A model generated the notes under the pieces. The model was given only the letters and a program-made list of their open reading frames with translations, was not told where the DNA came from and did no database searches. The translations under genes and the position numbers were made by a program. Below, in pieces: positions 1-11,412 of a stretch of DNA of 64,000 nt. Location: assembly GCF_932526225.1 (NCBI RefSeq), contig NC_064045.1, forward strand, positions 6,370,998-6,434,997, written 5' to 3'. The stretch is from Nematostella vectensis (taxonomy: Eukaryota > Cnidaria > Anthozoa > Actiniaria > Edwardsiidae). How positions within the stretch are numbered: the first letter of the stretch is position 1; every line of letters starts with the position of its first letter.

Positions 1-1161
1 TTGGACATTATCCCTTTTTATACAGGAAAATATTCTTAACAAATACAAATATATATAATATAAAGTATACTCCTTAATAAGCATTCTTAGGGGTGGACCA
101 TTCGACTTTTGAAGGAGGAGGGGGGGGGGGGAATTTTGGAAAAAAATCCAAAAACAACTGATTGAGAAAAAAATCCCTGTAAAAACCCAACCCTGCATCG
201 TTTTACACAATTTCACATGGAAAAAAATTTACGAAGAACAAAACCAAAAGTTGTGAAGAAGAGATGGGGGGGGGCTCTGAATATTTTTGGGATCTGAAAG
301 GGGGGGGGGGCACCAAAAAAATGTTAACAACGAAAGGGGTCTTGAAAAAAAATCTTCCCTCCCCCATTGAACACTCCCTTAACAATAACATTAGGGAAAC
401 ATTCACAACTTGTTAAGTTACAAGAATTATGAAAAAACTATTAAATCTATCCACAGCTGAGATACTTTGACAGTTTTGATTATCGATGTACAGTTCACTT
501 CTATTACACTCTTTCTTCTAATAAGAACTTTTTTATAAGAATATCCAGCCTGAGATTTCACCTCAAGAACATGCTAAGAACATGTTGGGGCTCAGTAGCA
601 GATTTTTTTTTCTTTTTTAGTCCTGATGCGTTCTAAAATGCAGAATCAAATTGTGCTTATAGTAACAACCTTATTATTGCTATTGATTATTTTTGTGTAA
701 TTATCTTCCTAAAAAAGTCATTGGGTATTATATTCTTATTATACACTAAAATCTAAAAACATATTCAGCCTTAAAATGTTTAAAAAATAAGAACGGCCCA
801 GCCTCAACTGAAAATTAGACGTTCTTATAAAAAAGAGTGTATATTTAACAAGCAACACACCATTTAACCTCTACAAGAAGAATTAGCTTTGCAAAAGACG
901 GGCTGAAAGATATATAACATAATGCAAAGTTGCAATTCTGAACAGGTCTAAAATCGTAACATCGATAAGATAAAAGGTAAACAGTGACGTGGGATCTTTC
1001 ATTTAAGACTAGATTATTATTTATATCTGCATATAGGTTCCTCGTTGCAATACGGACACAACTAGGCTTTAGTTTTGTACATTTTTTGCTCGGAATCCAC
1101 AATATCAAATCAATAATCTCAGTACAAACATCACACACCCTTTAAACTGTAATAAACTCAC
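1..1161. other. RhoGDI downstream region, no exon recognised
   Basis: This AT-rich stretch holds three short poly-G runs (120-131, 266-274, 300-310). The RhoGDI gene on the minus strand should continue here or beyond the left edge. I found no open segment resembling the conserved C-terminal half of RhoGDI (the immunoglobulin-like, prenyl-binding part). It is therefore read as intron, with the remaining exons outside the window. Confidence 0.4.
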
Positions 1162-1813
1162 CTTGAATATGATTTTGATTTTATAGTATGTGCCTTCTTT
1201 GATAGTGATAGGAGAATCTTTAAGTTTGGAGATGTCTGCAGGAAATAAATGGGAAATAGAAAGCAGGGCGATGGAACGATATGTCTCCAAAGATCGTTCA
1301 TTCGAATAGCGCTGAGATGAGACACGCATTCCATCAAACGCGTCAACATCATCATTTCCTTGTCCCAAATTTCGCGCTTATTAAGCATTTCTGCCCTAAA
1401 CTTTCCTTGCTTGAAATAATGCAACAAAGAAAAACTTAATGATTTTAACAAACCTCCTATCAGATCAAGTTCGATTGGATCTCGCACTGGATTACCCTTC
1501 TCGTCTGTGGGAACAATCGCTACTTTTTCTACCACCACATTTTTTGGACCTTTTGGCACTGTATTAGACAAAAGAACAGCAATCAAAGAACTGAAAATAA
1601 AACTTTGAGCATGTTTTTCAAAAGTGGAGCCGAGGTCTTACATTCCTCAGGAGTGACACCGAGTAATGTCTGCTTGTATTTCACTAAAGCTTCATCATCC
1701 GCGTCCAGATTCTGAATTTCTTCCCAGGTTTTCTGAGCTGGCGGAACGTATCCAGGAGTTTCTTCTGGCTCGTCGTCATCTAAAGGCTTAAGGTTAGCTT
1801 CTGCTTCAGACAT
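1162..1813 (-). CDS. ARHGDI: Rho GDP-dissociation inhibitor, N-terminal part (three exons, partial)
   Basis: The product binds prenylated Rho-family GTPases, blocks nucleotide release and extracts them from membranes; it is cytosolic. Three coding exons are visible on the minus strand: 1642-1813, 1454-1558 and 1162-1235, together 351 bases (117 codons), all with GT-AG borders and matching phases. Exon 1 encodes an acidic N-terminus followed by a YVPPAQKTWEEIQ segment and a DDEALVKYKQTLLG segment, which match the RhoGDI regulatory arm (YKPPAQKSxxEIQ, DxDDESLxKYKxxLLG). Exon 2 gives PKGPKNVVV and PIELDLIG. Exon 3 gives ITIKEGTYYKIKIIFK, the first strands of the immunoglobulin-like domain. The start ATG at 1813 is the only one in front of the conserved arm. 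The protein is normally about 200 residues, so roughly the last 85 are missing, beyond the left edge or in unrecognised exons. The paralogue (1, 2 or 3) cannot be told. Confidence 0.88.
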
Positions 1814-2871
1814 TTTGTATTACTTTGAAGAGAAGAGCTAAATTTTATCACCGAAGTAAGTGGAAATTTACTGAAGGTGAAGGATGGTTGCAGCTCTTTT
1901 ACAAAATGGTGGACCACCCCATGACGTCATAATCCCTAGACCAATCATATTGCGACTACTCTGACCGCCTAGAAATATATGTAGGGTGGACTGGGGAGGC
2001 TTATAATTGCAAGCGATAATAAAACAAAAACAGCAAAGCACTAACTCACCCTGGCGGAACTGGACAGGGGGGGGGGGGGGTTAGTACGCAGCTCTTACAA
2101 GCTGCAACTTGATTGGGCAAATGAACAACATCCGCACCTTGACACAAAGAACGAGGAGAATAGAGACAAAAGAACTCCTTTGTAGAGCAAAGATAATAGG
2201 AGACAAAGCAGCTGCGTACTTACTCGACAGGGGCCTTGGCCAAACATATGCAACTTTTGATGCGACTTGGCAGTGAGATTATCGGCACAAGGAGCAATCT
2301 GGTTTTTTAATGAAATCGCCAGATGCTTTTTCACCTTTCAGCGTGGGGGAGTGGCTTAAGCAATTTTTGCTCCACATCGTACAATTCGTAATATTATGAA
2401 GAATAGGTATGGAGTTTTCAAATGATATCAGAAAAAGCAACAATACAAGCGTTTGAATACAGCCCTTTCTTTCAGATGTTGCACCTTAATAATAAAAAAA
2501 TGGCAAGAGTGGTCAGTTAACACCATGATAAACTATATTTATAAGTTACAAAAGTGTCAAGACGCTTAGTTTCGGCCACGACAGGGCCTCTTGTAGAGCC
2601 TGGTGACCATAGGCTGTACCCATGAGACACAGGGTACCGTTCCCCTATGGAAAAACAGTGCATGCCGCATGGCGCCGATCTAAGAGGGTACAAACCACAG
2701 ATCGCCCAGACAATCGTTTTGAATCTTGTTCGTAGCTCGGCTGTTCTTTTAGAGGTAAAACGAGTGGATTTAAGTAGCTATCTTTTGTGAAATGTTGTAA
2801 AAACTGCCTCAAAACTTAGAACATGTCCTGCTGTTGTCAAATGTATGTCTAATAACGATTTGGGGGTGGTT
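1814..2871. other. Intergenic, upstream of RhoGDI
   Basis: This is the presumed promoter side of the RhoGDI gene. It contains a 14-base G-run at 2067-2080. I see no coding segment with conserved motifs; the short open frames here have no recognisable similarity and no splice context. Confidence 0.4.
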
Positions 2872-3017
2872 TCAGGGGCGTGGCCAGGGGGCCCGGGCCC
2901 CCTTCAAGCAGCCCAAAATACGGTAAATGTATAAGACATTATCTAAAACATAAGAGACAATGCCTTGAAAAGGCCTTTTGGGCTCCCTCCTGTTAGAAAT
3001 CCTGGCTACGCGGCTGG
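2872..3017. mobile_element. Short MITE-like element with GC-rich inverted ends
   Basis: The left end reads AGGGGCGTGGCCAGGG. The right end, read on the minus strand, is CAGCCGCGTAGCCAGG, giving imperfect terminal inverted repeats around about 115 bases. 'GGGCGTGGCCAGG' ends are common in invertebrate non-autonomous DNA elements. No coding capacity is seen. Confidence 0.45.
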
Positions 3018-3593
3018 GTTTTCTTCGCGAAATATACATGAAGTTATAAATTTCGTCAAGAAAACCACCCACAAATCGAGTATTACACACCTAAATTTGA
3101 CAACAACAAGGTAATTTCTTAGTTGAAAGGCCATTTTTTTACAACATTTCATCAAAAATCGCTTTACCCGTTACCTATCAGAACAGCCGAATTTTTTAGC
3201 TACGAACAAGCAACCATTGCCTGGGCTACCTGTGCAGAAATCAGGATAAATTATACTGTATGCAGGGCTTTGTGTTTGCACACCTCCAGTCAACAAGCTG
3301 AGATACAGGCAAACTTGCCCAGGCTAGGGAGGCGTACTCCAGCGCTGAACGTATTAGGCTGAAGTAAAACAGAATAAGATCCTACAGCTACACCTGGACT
3401 TTCTCAAGCAAGTAGCCCGCACGCAGTCAGAACAGCGGGCGCTTGCATCAAGCTTTGAAATAATTTTTACCTTCGTAGCGGCTCTCTGTAGGGGGGGGGG
3501 GGGGGGGGGTGCTACGCAGGCTAGAAAATTTATGTAATCAAGTAGCTTAGAGTTCTTGTATTATTTTAAAATACTAAAAGTTTAAAACGCTAT
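3018..3593. other. Intergenic with a 19-base G-run
   Basis: No gene is recognised. The stretch contains a continuous run of 19 G at 3491-3509, the longest homopolymer seen in the window. Confidence 0.4.
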
Positions 3594-3660
3594 ACTTTTT
3601 GTGTCACAAGACCCCTCTACATACAATAAACAAATTATTGGGTCTTGTGACACAAAAAGT
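3594..3660. repeat. Perfect 20-bp inverted repeat (hairpin)
   Basis: The left arm at 3594-3613 begins ACTTTTTGTGTC. It is an exact reverse complement of the arm at 3641-3660, which ends GACACAAAAAGT. The loop is 27 bases. It may be the core of a small foldback element. It ends about 190 bases before the LINE fragment. Confidence 0.7.
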
Positions 3661-3848
3661 GTCAGGCTTTTTTTCTTCCCTGCACAGCCATTCTTATTGT
3701 CACTTATTTGTGGCAAAAATAAAAGTGCATATATTATAGAGTAGGCGACAATTTGTTTGTTGATTTTTGTTGTTAGGGGAGTAGTGATGCACTTCAAGGA
3801 TTCTTTATTTGCAATAAAGAATAAGGGTAAATTTGTTTAGAAGAGAAA

Positions 3849-4457
3849 ATGACGCGGCAGGAGAAGCGATTAAATACCTTCCATATGCGATGTCTTCGCC
3901 GCATCCTCGGTATCCATTGGTCGGATAAAGTTACGAATAACGAGGTCCTCGAAAGATCAGGTTTACCGACGCTTTTTACCCTACTTCGTCAACGCAGGTT
4001 GAGGTGGCTAGGCCACGTTTGTCGAATGGAAAATGGCCGTATTCCCAAAGATCTTCTTTACGGCGAACTTGCACACGGATCAAGACCTGTAGGACGCCCG
4101 AAGCTCCGCTTCAAGGACTCATGCAAGCGTGATATGCTCGCAATCGGCCTCGACGTGGACAACTGGGAGAAGCTTGCCGAGGATCGCAGCAGATGGAGGT
4201 CTGAATGTGCTGCCGCACTCAACTCAGGGGAGTTAGAGCTGAAAAGAGAGGCCGAAGAAAGAAGGCAGAGGAGAAAGGCATCCGAAATTCGAACTGGATC
4301 AAACCCATCTCCGACGTCTGTCCTCGTTTGTCGTTCATGTGGTCGCACATGTGCTTCGCGCATTGGGCTTTTTAGTCATGGAAAGAAATGCCAACGTTCA
4401 TCGCGCTGATGTCATGGACACTGACTGTCCGAAGACTGCCTACTACTACTACTACTG
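3849..4457 (+). mobile_element. 5'-truncated non-LTR retrotransposon (LINE ORF2 C-terminus)
   Basis: A 186-codon open frame (3849-4409) encodes the end of a LINE ORF2 protein. It has an RCLRRILGIHWSDKVTNNEVL segment, then RRLRWLGHVCRMENGRIPKDLL and a GRPKLRFKDSCKRD motif, followed by a charged helix. It ends in a CCHC-type knuckle (CRSCGRTCASRIGLFSHGKKC). This is the characteristic C-terminal region after the reverse transcriptase in CR1/Jockey/RTE-like elements; the clade cannot be fixed from this piece. Stops lie just upstream of the first ATG and no reverse transcriptase or endonuclease is present, so the copy is a typical 5'-truncated insertion. The 3' end is a short ACT microsatellite (about 4440-4457), the usual simple-repeat tail of these elements. 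Confidence 0.8.
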
Positions 4458-4972
4458 AGGACACCAACATATTTCCAAACAGTTTATTCATCTCAAACCA
4501 CAGACAATATTTTAACAGAGTTTTGTACGTATAAATTATGGGACTACCAAGGCATAAATTAAGCCACACCCATATACAGTACTCCTCAGCCACAGGGCAG
4601 TATAAAGATCATGAAACTGCCCTTAGGACGAAATTCTACTCAGAATATATACTTAACAGCATATATTCATGTTATCAACAAAGAAACCTAACAATGGTAA
4701 ACATTTTTCAATTTTTTTATAGTTTTGATGTTTACCAAATTGAATGGGAGCAATATCTTATATTGTAAATTAAACATTTTTCGACAATATTCCTATAAAA
4801 TAAGAAATAAGAATTTACAAAATGGATGCAGTTACTCAAAAAAAACTAATAAATTGGGTCAAAATAAACTTAACAAAATTGGACCAGAAAATTTACAACT
4901 TATTATGATGAAAAGAGTAATTTGTTAAAGTTGAGGTTAGGTGTGCTAATGTAGAATTGTTGTTGTTGTTGT
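4458..4972. other. PDI 3' flank
   Basis: AT-rich DNA downstream of the PDI stop codon on the minus strand. It presumably includes the PDI 3' UTR. No coding segment or clear repeat is seen. Confidence 0.4.
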
Positions 4973-7900
4973 TTACAATTCATCCTTAGTCTCAGTAGTC
5001 TCGGCTCCCTCCTCGCCCTCAGGTGGAACCTCACCGCCCTCCTCTGGAGGAAGGTCATCACCCTCTCCCTCTGGTGGTGGTTCCTCACCCTCTGCCGCAG
5101 GCTCGTTTCCTGCCTTGCCACCAGATTCCAGAAACTTGACAAAGTCATCTAAGGTCCTGCCTCCATTGTAGTCAACAGCCTGGAGAAAAACAAAGCCAAT
5201 GTAAACAACAACAACAACGAAACATGTTAATGAGCTTGGTCACACCATACATGCTTAGGTGAGGAATAAAAAAACACCCAAAAATAGTGTCAAAATATTT
5301 TCTAATTAATGGTTGAAGGGATAGATAAGTTTGACTACTTTCCCTAGCCAGTCATTTGATATCTGACAAGGCAATATTTTTCTTACTTAATATACTTTTT
5401 TCTACTTAGCTTGATTTTTGTAGTGTGGGGTGGGGTTAAGTGGGATATCACATCAACTCTTAATTTTATGTTATGTTTACTAGCTAAGCCTACTGACCTC
5501 TCCCTCCTTAGGGAAATATTTGATGGTTGGGAAGCTGTGAACCTTGACACCCTCAACCTCATTAGCAGTGGAGTCCATCTTGGCGACAACGATATCAGCA
5601 TGATCCTTATACTTCTCTCCCAGTTGGTCCCAAATAGGAGCAAGCTGTTTGCAATGGCCACACCATGGGGCATCTGCACACAAGAAAACAACATTGTAAG
5701 CCCCCCAAAAATTACTAAAAGTCATGAGTTTGTATGTAGGCTTCAGTCAACTCAGATGGTAAGGGAAGCTCATGTGAAGGTTATCATGTGAGATGGTTTA
5801 TACTTACAAAATTCAACGAAAACATTCTTGTCCTTGTTACGAGCAACTTCATCAAAGTTCTTGCCACACAAAACCTTGACTGGCTTTGAGTCCCAGTCTT
5901 CAGGGATCTCGGCGCTGAGGAGGTGGGGCTAAAAAAGACAATGAACACTTTATCAACAATTCACCACAAATACTAGGTTGGGAAGTTTTTCTAATAATAT
6001 GCAGAGCAAGTACAGTAGTAATGGTTGTTGCATACATATTAAAACTCCTCTCAAAGTGATTCAAGTCTAACAGAAAACCATCTTAACGACTAAAAATTTG
6101 AATGGCCTTTGTTTACTTCATCAAAATCAGAGAAAAATAATACTAGACACTTTTGAACTTGAATGCATGTACAATATGAGCAACAAAAAAACAGAGCCTC
6201 AAGGGTTTGTCTACATGTACAAATACCTTTGTTCAAGCAAACAGGATAAGTACCTTTGTTCAAGCAAACAGGATAAGTACCTTAAGTTTCTTGTCAAGGA
6301 AAGCCTGGACAAACTCCTTGACATTTTCAGATGTGATTTCAGCAGCTGTTGGCTTGTACTTGGTCATGTCGTCGTCAGCTAGATTAATTAGACGGATGGT
6401 GGGGAGCTCAGAGCTCTGGATTCCAAAGAACTCAACAATGCGCTGGTTGTCCTCAACTTCAGTATTGACATAGACAAAGAGAACTTTGCCTTTGAAGTCC
6501 TTTGCACCGCCAGTGAATGCCTCGTGGGTGGCCTTGAAGCCATCGCTGGTCTTGTTGGTGAAGAGAAGGATGTGGTGCTTGACATCACCACCAAAGATCT
6601 TGGGGGCAGTCTAAATGAATGCAGAGAGTAAAGCATGGGATAAATCATAACAATGAAATATGTTGTCAATATGAGCCACTGACAGCAAACATACAATGAA
6701 AAGTGTTATATAACAATAAGCCAGTAGCAACCTCCTGCACAGAGAAATCAAAAAACCGCATCTGGCAGAACCCTAACATGTAAACATTGGTACAGAAGTG
6801 CAAAGTAGGTCAGATAGGTTGTTTATATTTTATGTGATGCTTAGTATAAAAAATAGGATATAAAATGGCCAGTGCATGATGACATCACTTATATATGGTA
6901 CTGCAATTACTACACTTGGAACTCTGTGCATATTGACAATAAGATAAACTCTAGCATGGAAGCACAGGTTGCCCAGGGTGTTGGCTTAGCCCATAAGGCC
7001 TCTCACCTCTGCTGAAACAGGTTTGATTCCCTTCCTGTTTCTTGGCCCTGAATTTGACCCATTTAATGTATGTGGGCTTAATAGAAGCTGGTGTTTCTTA
7101 ATTACAACACTGGCATTCTTAATTGTGTACTAGGTGTTTAAACCTCAAGTGCTTAGAAACTGTGTAAAAGGAACTATACAAATGCTTGTATTTAGTTTCA
7201 TTTCTAATCTGTTTTGCAATATTTTTACACTACATGTTACCTCATCGCTGAACTCAGTAACTAGAGGAAGTTGGTTCGCCTTCACGAATTGCTGGATCTT
7301 CTCAAAGTCATACTCTCCATCATAGTCATTGCGTCCCTCATCGAACTGCAATAAAATAAGCATGACGTTTTTGCAAAAGTACAAGCAACACCAACAAGTT
7401 GATGCACTGTTAACAAAGATCTAATCCTTTTTGCTAAATCGACATATGCTTTGTTTCTTTTTAATTTCCAGATTGATGTATTTACCTTCTTGAAAAGCAC
7501 AATCTTGTCTCCCTCAACTTTGTGCTCTGAGGCAATAGCTTTATCAGAAACAATTCCAAACTCAACATCATCAATACCATCAGCAGCTGACAAGAAAGCT
7601 TTGGCTGCGTCAGACTCCTTATCGGTGAAGAAACCGACAACAGCCACCTCCTTGGTGATGAAGTCCTTCATGGCATCGGCAGTAGCTAGGTCCTTGGCAG
7701 GGGGTCCGGTCTTCTTGTTCAACCAAGAAACGATCTCAGGGGCAGTTCTGCCACCTATAAATTAAGTAGCATTATGTCCATTAACGTATATAAACCAATA
7801 AGTAATTTGTCTATAAACAATTTCACTGCAAACAACAAGAAAAGCAATTGGTAAAAGTGGTTGTTACAAGTCTGTTATTATGGATTGTTGCAATTCTATG

Positions 7901-9147
7901 AATTCTTCTGTACAAAAGCTATGTACATTGTACATTGCAATAGTATGCCATTATAAGATTCTATTAGGGAAACATAGGGTTATATATTATTTAAATCCTC
8001 CCCTAGATGGCATTAATGAGAACAATGGCACAAAAAAACATTAACAATTCTGTGATAGTCATGCAAGTTCTAATGGCATATACATAGCTGGAAGTAAACA
8101 AAATTTAGTAAAAAGATTGTATATCTGAAATAATGGAAAAAAGTGGAAAAACGTGCAATTGTTGTAATAAATTACCAATATTCCATTCTAAACTTCCCGA
8201 CTGTTAATCAAACCATAGTGATACAATGACACGTGTACTAAAATAGTGTCTTTCACTAAAAGCAAGTTTTAACAAGAATCAAGCATGCGTTTAATTTAGT
8301 CATAAATCAAAACATCGTAAACAAAATCACACTGGGCCTCCAGGGCCTTTAGAACTAATTTTGATAATATCAGGCAAATCACTGAGCGTGATTTTTAAGG
8401 ATTTATTACACCAATTTTCCATTTTAACTCGAGACAATAAACAAAGTCGGGGCCACTTCACTGCCTCTGTGTGATTTCTCTCACATTTTGTGGATCGCTT
8501 AGTGGCGATAGATTGATAGATCAGCTGGCTTTCGAGTAATAACTGTAGATGCATAAAAAACTAGCAGGCATTCGTCTTTCGCGACAAAACGACAAGAATA
8601 AACTGACAAGAAAGGTCTGCATTTTTTTGTATGAACCACACCAGCAAGAAACACGTGCAGCAGCTCATATAGCAACCCAAAACCTTTTTTAAACACATAA
8701 ACTTGAATATGAGACTATATGGCTTACCGGCGTACTCTGATGGCTTTCCGTCCTTGAAAAACTTGATAGTAGGATAACCTTGTACTTGGAATTTCTCCCC
8801 GAGTTTCGTCTCTGCGGTAGCATCGACCTTTGCGAGCTTGATTTCGGATTTCTCGGACTTCAGTTGTCCTGCAGCTTTAGCGTACTCAGGGGCTAAAGCC
8901 TTGCAGTGCCCACACCATGGCGCATCTAGAAGCCAATGATCAACATGAGCAAGCGAACGAAAAGGCAAAATTTTGTACGCGAGGGAATCATTTTGTACTC
9001 ACAGAATTCCACCAGAACATGTTTGTTAGCTGCTACAGCTTCGTCAAAATTCTTTTCTGTTAAAACTAAAACATCTTCCTCTTCTTTGATCTCTTCGCTG
9101 TATGCTAGAGATACTAGAGCTAGTAATAATACGGGTAATAGCTTCAT
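4973..9147 (-). CDS. P4HB: Protein disulfide isomerase A1 type (prolyl 4-hydroxylase beta subunit), complete
   Basis: The enzyme oxidises, reduces and isomerises disulfides in the ER lumen and is also the beta subunit of collagen prolyl 4-hydroxylase. Eight exons on the minus strand: 9003-9147, 8728-8925, 7486-7754, 7241-7345, 6281-6610, 5808-5928, 5498-5673, 4973-5179. They total 1551 bases, 516 residues (human about 508), with all phases consistent. A signal peptide ([17 protein letters not shown]) is followed by domain a with APWCGHC (CGHC 53-56), non-catalytic b and b', and domain a' with a second CGHC (394-397). In both thioredoxin domains an intron splits the tyrosine codon just before APWCGHC. 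The acidic tail ends in ETKDEL, the ER retrieval signal. The start is the ATG directly before the signal peptide. Order and length favour PDIA1 over PDIA3 or PDIA4. The donor of exon 5 is followed by a tandem duplication (6227-6280). Confidence 0.96.
6227..6280. repeat. 27-bp tandem duplication containing the 5' splice site of PDI exon 5
   Basis: Two identical 27-base copies (6227-6253 and 6254-6280) lie directly against exon 5. Read on the minus strand, each begins with the donor GTACTTATCC and ends ACAAAG. The true junction CTTAAG|GTACTTATC is therefore followed by AACAAAG|GTACTTATC and then AACAAAG|GTATTTG. Reading through the first copy meets TGA, so use of a downstream donor would truncate the enzyme. 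Confidence 0.9.
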
Positions 9148-9255
9148 GTTGGCTGTGGTTTGAGACGTTTCAAAATCTTTGTGACTTCTTTTTGCGCCGT
9201 GAGAGGCAAAGAGGCCGTCGAAATACGAACAGACCGGAAATCGATTCTTACAGCT

Positions 9256-9274
9256 CGTGTCGAGCGCTGATTGG
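9256..9274 (-). promoter_or_regulatory. ER stress response element-like motif in the PDI promoter (proximal)
   Basis: On the minus strand, about 110 bases upstream of the PDI start codon, the sequence is CCAAT-N9-ACACG. The ERSE consensus is CCAAT-N9-CCACG, so there is one mismatch with exact spacing. ERSEs bind NF-Y plus ATF6/XBP1 and drive chaperone induction in the unfolded protein response. The match is visible; function is inferred. Confidence 0.45.
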
Positions 9275-9326
9275 TCCAGCACACAATCGTGTCCGTCCAA
9301 CTAGTCACGGAAGTTGAACGGGAGGT

Positions 9327-9345
9327 CCTGGCCGATTTTGATTGG
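9327..9345 (-). promoter_or_regulatory. ER stress response element-like motif in the PDI promoter (distal)
   Basis: On the minus strand the sequence is CCAAT-N9-CCAGG, one mismatch from the ERSE consensus with the exact nine-base spacer. It lies about 180 bases upstream of the PDI start codon and about 50 bases upstream of the other ERSE-like motif. Two such motifs in the same orientation in front of an ER foldase make UPR control plausible. Confidence 0.45.
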
Positions 9346-9359
9346 CTGATTTAGCTCTA

Positions 9360-10045
9360 ATGATAAAAGAGGAAAAACTAACACGGGGGTACCGGTGAAA
9401 TGGACACGTATAGTAAGATACTTATATTGTTTCTTGGTTGCTCTTAGATACTAGATTTTTCAAGTCTTTTGAAAAGATTCGGTGCCCTCAATAGCTAGAA
9501 GCCACAATGTTCTTCAAAGAACACATTTGATGTACCAATCACTTTTTGTGCCGATGTGAGAACTATAATTTTATAATAACCGAATTGTGCTTTTATTGAA
9601 CCTATACAGTTAAGCATATGCACTTATTTAATCAGGAACTAAGGTTGCGATTAATTTATTCAACGTGAATGGTCGTGAGAAAACTGCGAATGTTTTTTAG
9701 TTTCTTTTTCTTTTCGATGGCTTGTTATTCAAACATGAAAGCATACAGAAGTGAATGTTTATACTATATTTTTGATTTCTTTGAATTAGATAAAATAAAA
9801 ATATCAAAACACACTCATGCACCTGTTTATCGCATGGCACTCGCTGATTCGCATGGCGTGTTAGCAAACATCAAACATATGATCAGATTTATTGCACTAA
9901 GCGCCATGATGAGTCAGTCGACATTGTGTGTAATCAGGCCCGCAGCCTGCGGAGTTGATTTTATTTCAGGAAAAATCAGGTAGCGACTCTTGGTCTAGTG
10001 TTCAGCGCAGCCTCCCCTAGTCTGGAATATTATTAATGGCGACAG
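9360..10045. other. Intergenic between PDI and the foldback elements
   Basis: AT-rich DNA with no recognisable coding segment. An open frame at 9669-9983 has no known motif and no support. Confidence 0.35.
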
Positions 10046-10398
10046 GAGCAAAAAATGGCAAAGTCCAAATTGTAAGGTTTTGTTAGCTTATATTCGCTTG
10101 ATTTTTTGCATAGATGTTCCTTGTGTAAAAATACACAAACAAAATAAGCTTTTTGGTAGTTAATCCGTTTTTTGCAAATTGTAAGACTCTTGATTTGTCT
10201 AAAATTGCCCAGTTTGGCCGAAATTTGCGATTTTTTTATCTAAGGCAACTCCGCTAAATCATATCTCAATAACGGATCATCTACCATAAAATGCTAAAGC
10301 TTATTTTGTTTCATATCATGTAAGGAACCTCTAGGCAAAATATAAACAAAATGTAAGCTAACACAATCTTACAATTTTAATTTTGCCATTTTTTGCTC
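10046..10398. mobile_element. Foldback/MITE element with about 110-bp inverted arms
   Basis: The left end reads GAGCAAAAAATGGCAAA and the right end is its reverse complement, TTTGCCATTTTTTGCTC. Inside, both arms carry AAATTGTAAG, TTGTTAGCTTA and ACAAAATAAGCTTT in mirrored order, so the arms pair over roughly 110 bases with scattered mismatches. No open frame of note; a non-autonomous element. Confidence 0.65.
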
Positions 10399-10504
10399 AT
10401 GTAAGGACAGCTCGTGGAGATTACCCTCCTACACAGAGCTTTGTGTGTCGCTCGTTTACTTTGCTCCACATGTGGACATCTGCGCGTTATAAAAAGCATC
10501 CTCG

Positions 10505-10608
10505 GGGATCCAGGGCGTCGCGGAGATCGGGCACACAGGGATTTGTTCAGTGCCCTTTCTTTCTAGCGAGCTCCCTGTGTGCCCGATCTCCGCGACGCCC
10601 TGGGTCCC
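10505..10608. repeat. GC-rich near-perfect inverted repeat, 37-bp arms
   Basis: The arm at 10505-10541 pairs with 10572-10608 with a single mismatch (GGGATCCAGGG against CCCTGGGTCCC), around a 30-base spacer. The arms are far more GC-rich than the surroundings (GGCGTCGCGGAGATCGGGC). Either a young foldback element or a transcribed hairpin. Confidence 0.75.
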
Positions 10609-11361
10609 TAAAAATGTATAAAAAGACAGCTTTAGAAGTAGACTCTATAGAACCCAGGTAAATCGAGCTTTGCTCTTACTAGCACCAACATAATTTTAGT
10701 TTTCTCGGTTTCTTTCGTGTATTTATTTTTTACCCGAAAAGCTCGATCCTCCCGTTAAAGAGATCTCTGTTTTCCGCCATGACCAGGTGGATAACATAAT
10801 TCTAGGAAGAAGAAAAATTGGAGGGCGAAAATACATAGAAGTGCCAAAAAAACAAATATCACTTGAACTTATCGAGGTTTCGAGTTTTAGGAGGGTGAAA
10901 ATCAGCCGTCTTTATTTTTTCCGATCGGGCTGACAACGGTGCTGTATTGCCTTACTGGAACCCTAGGTAATACATATAAAGAGGCACATCATTTTCCAAT
11001 ATAACTATCAGTCCCATACTGTGACCGGAATATTATGAATAACCCTTTTCAATACATCCGGACTAATCAGAATTCAAATCATAACCTATTTCATGGCTCA
11101 TAACAGGTCCCTGGGGCCGTTTCCTACAGGTTAGCGCTAACTCAGGAATATACGACTATCTTGACATTTGATTGGATAAAAAAGACATTCATCCCTGGTT
11201 TAACGTTAACCTGCTTTCTAGGAACCCGGTCCTGATCGTTGTCAGTTTTACCTGTTCACCCTGGGTGATAAATTTGAGTAAAACAGATCAATGTTCTCGT
11301 AAATTGACTGGTTGTGACAATTAACCCATTAAGCTTTAATAAGGTATCTATCAATATTTAA
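10609..11361. other. ENGASE 3' flank
   Basis: No coding segment recognised. It presumably contains intergenic DNA downstream of ENGASE polyadenylation. Confidence 0.35.
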
Positions 11362-11367
11362 TTTATT
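11362..11367 (-). terminator. Likely polyadenylation signal of ENGASE
   Basis: AATAAA on the minus strand about 46 bases downstream of the ENGASE stop codon. The position is plausible for a short 3' UTR; no transcript evidence. Confidence 0.4.
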
Positions 11368-11412
11368 ATCATTACATTTTCATTTAGGAGTCAGACAAAG
11401 AAACCATATGAA

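Noticed and set aside
2580..2710. Possible structured RNA gene (GC-rich segment with CCATAGGC and GGTACCG motifs)
   Set aside because: No tRNA, 5S rRNA or snRNA consensus boxes could be recognised by eye.
5411..5791. 126-codon plus-strand open frame
   Set aside because: Antisense shadow of PDI exon 7, which has CGHC and correct splice sites on the minus strand.
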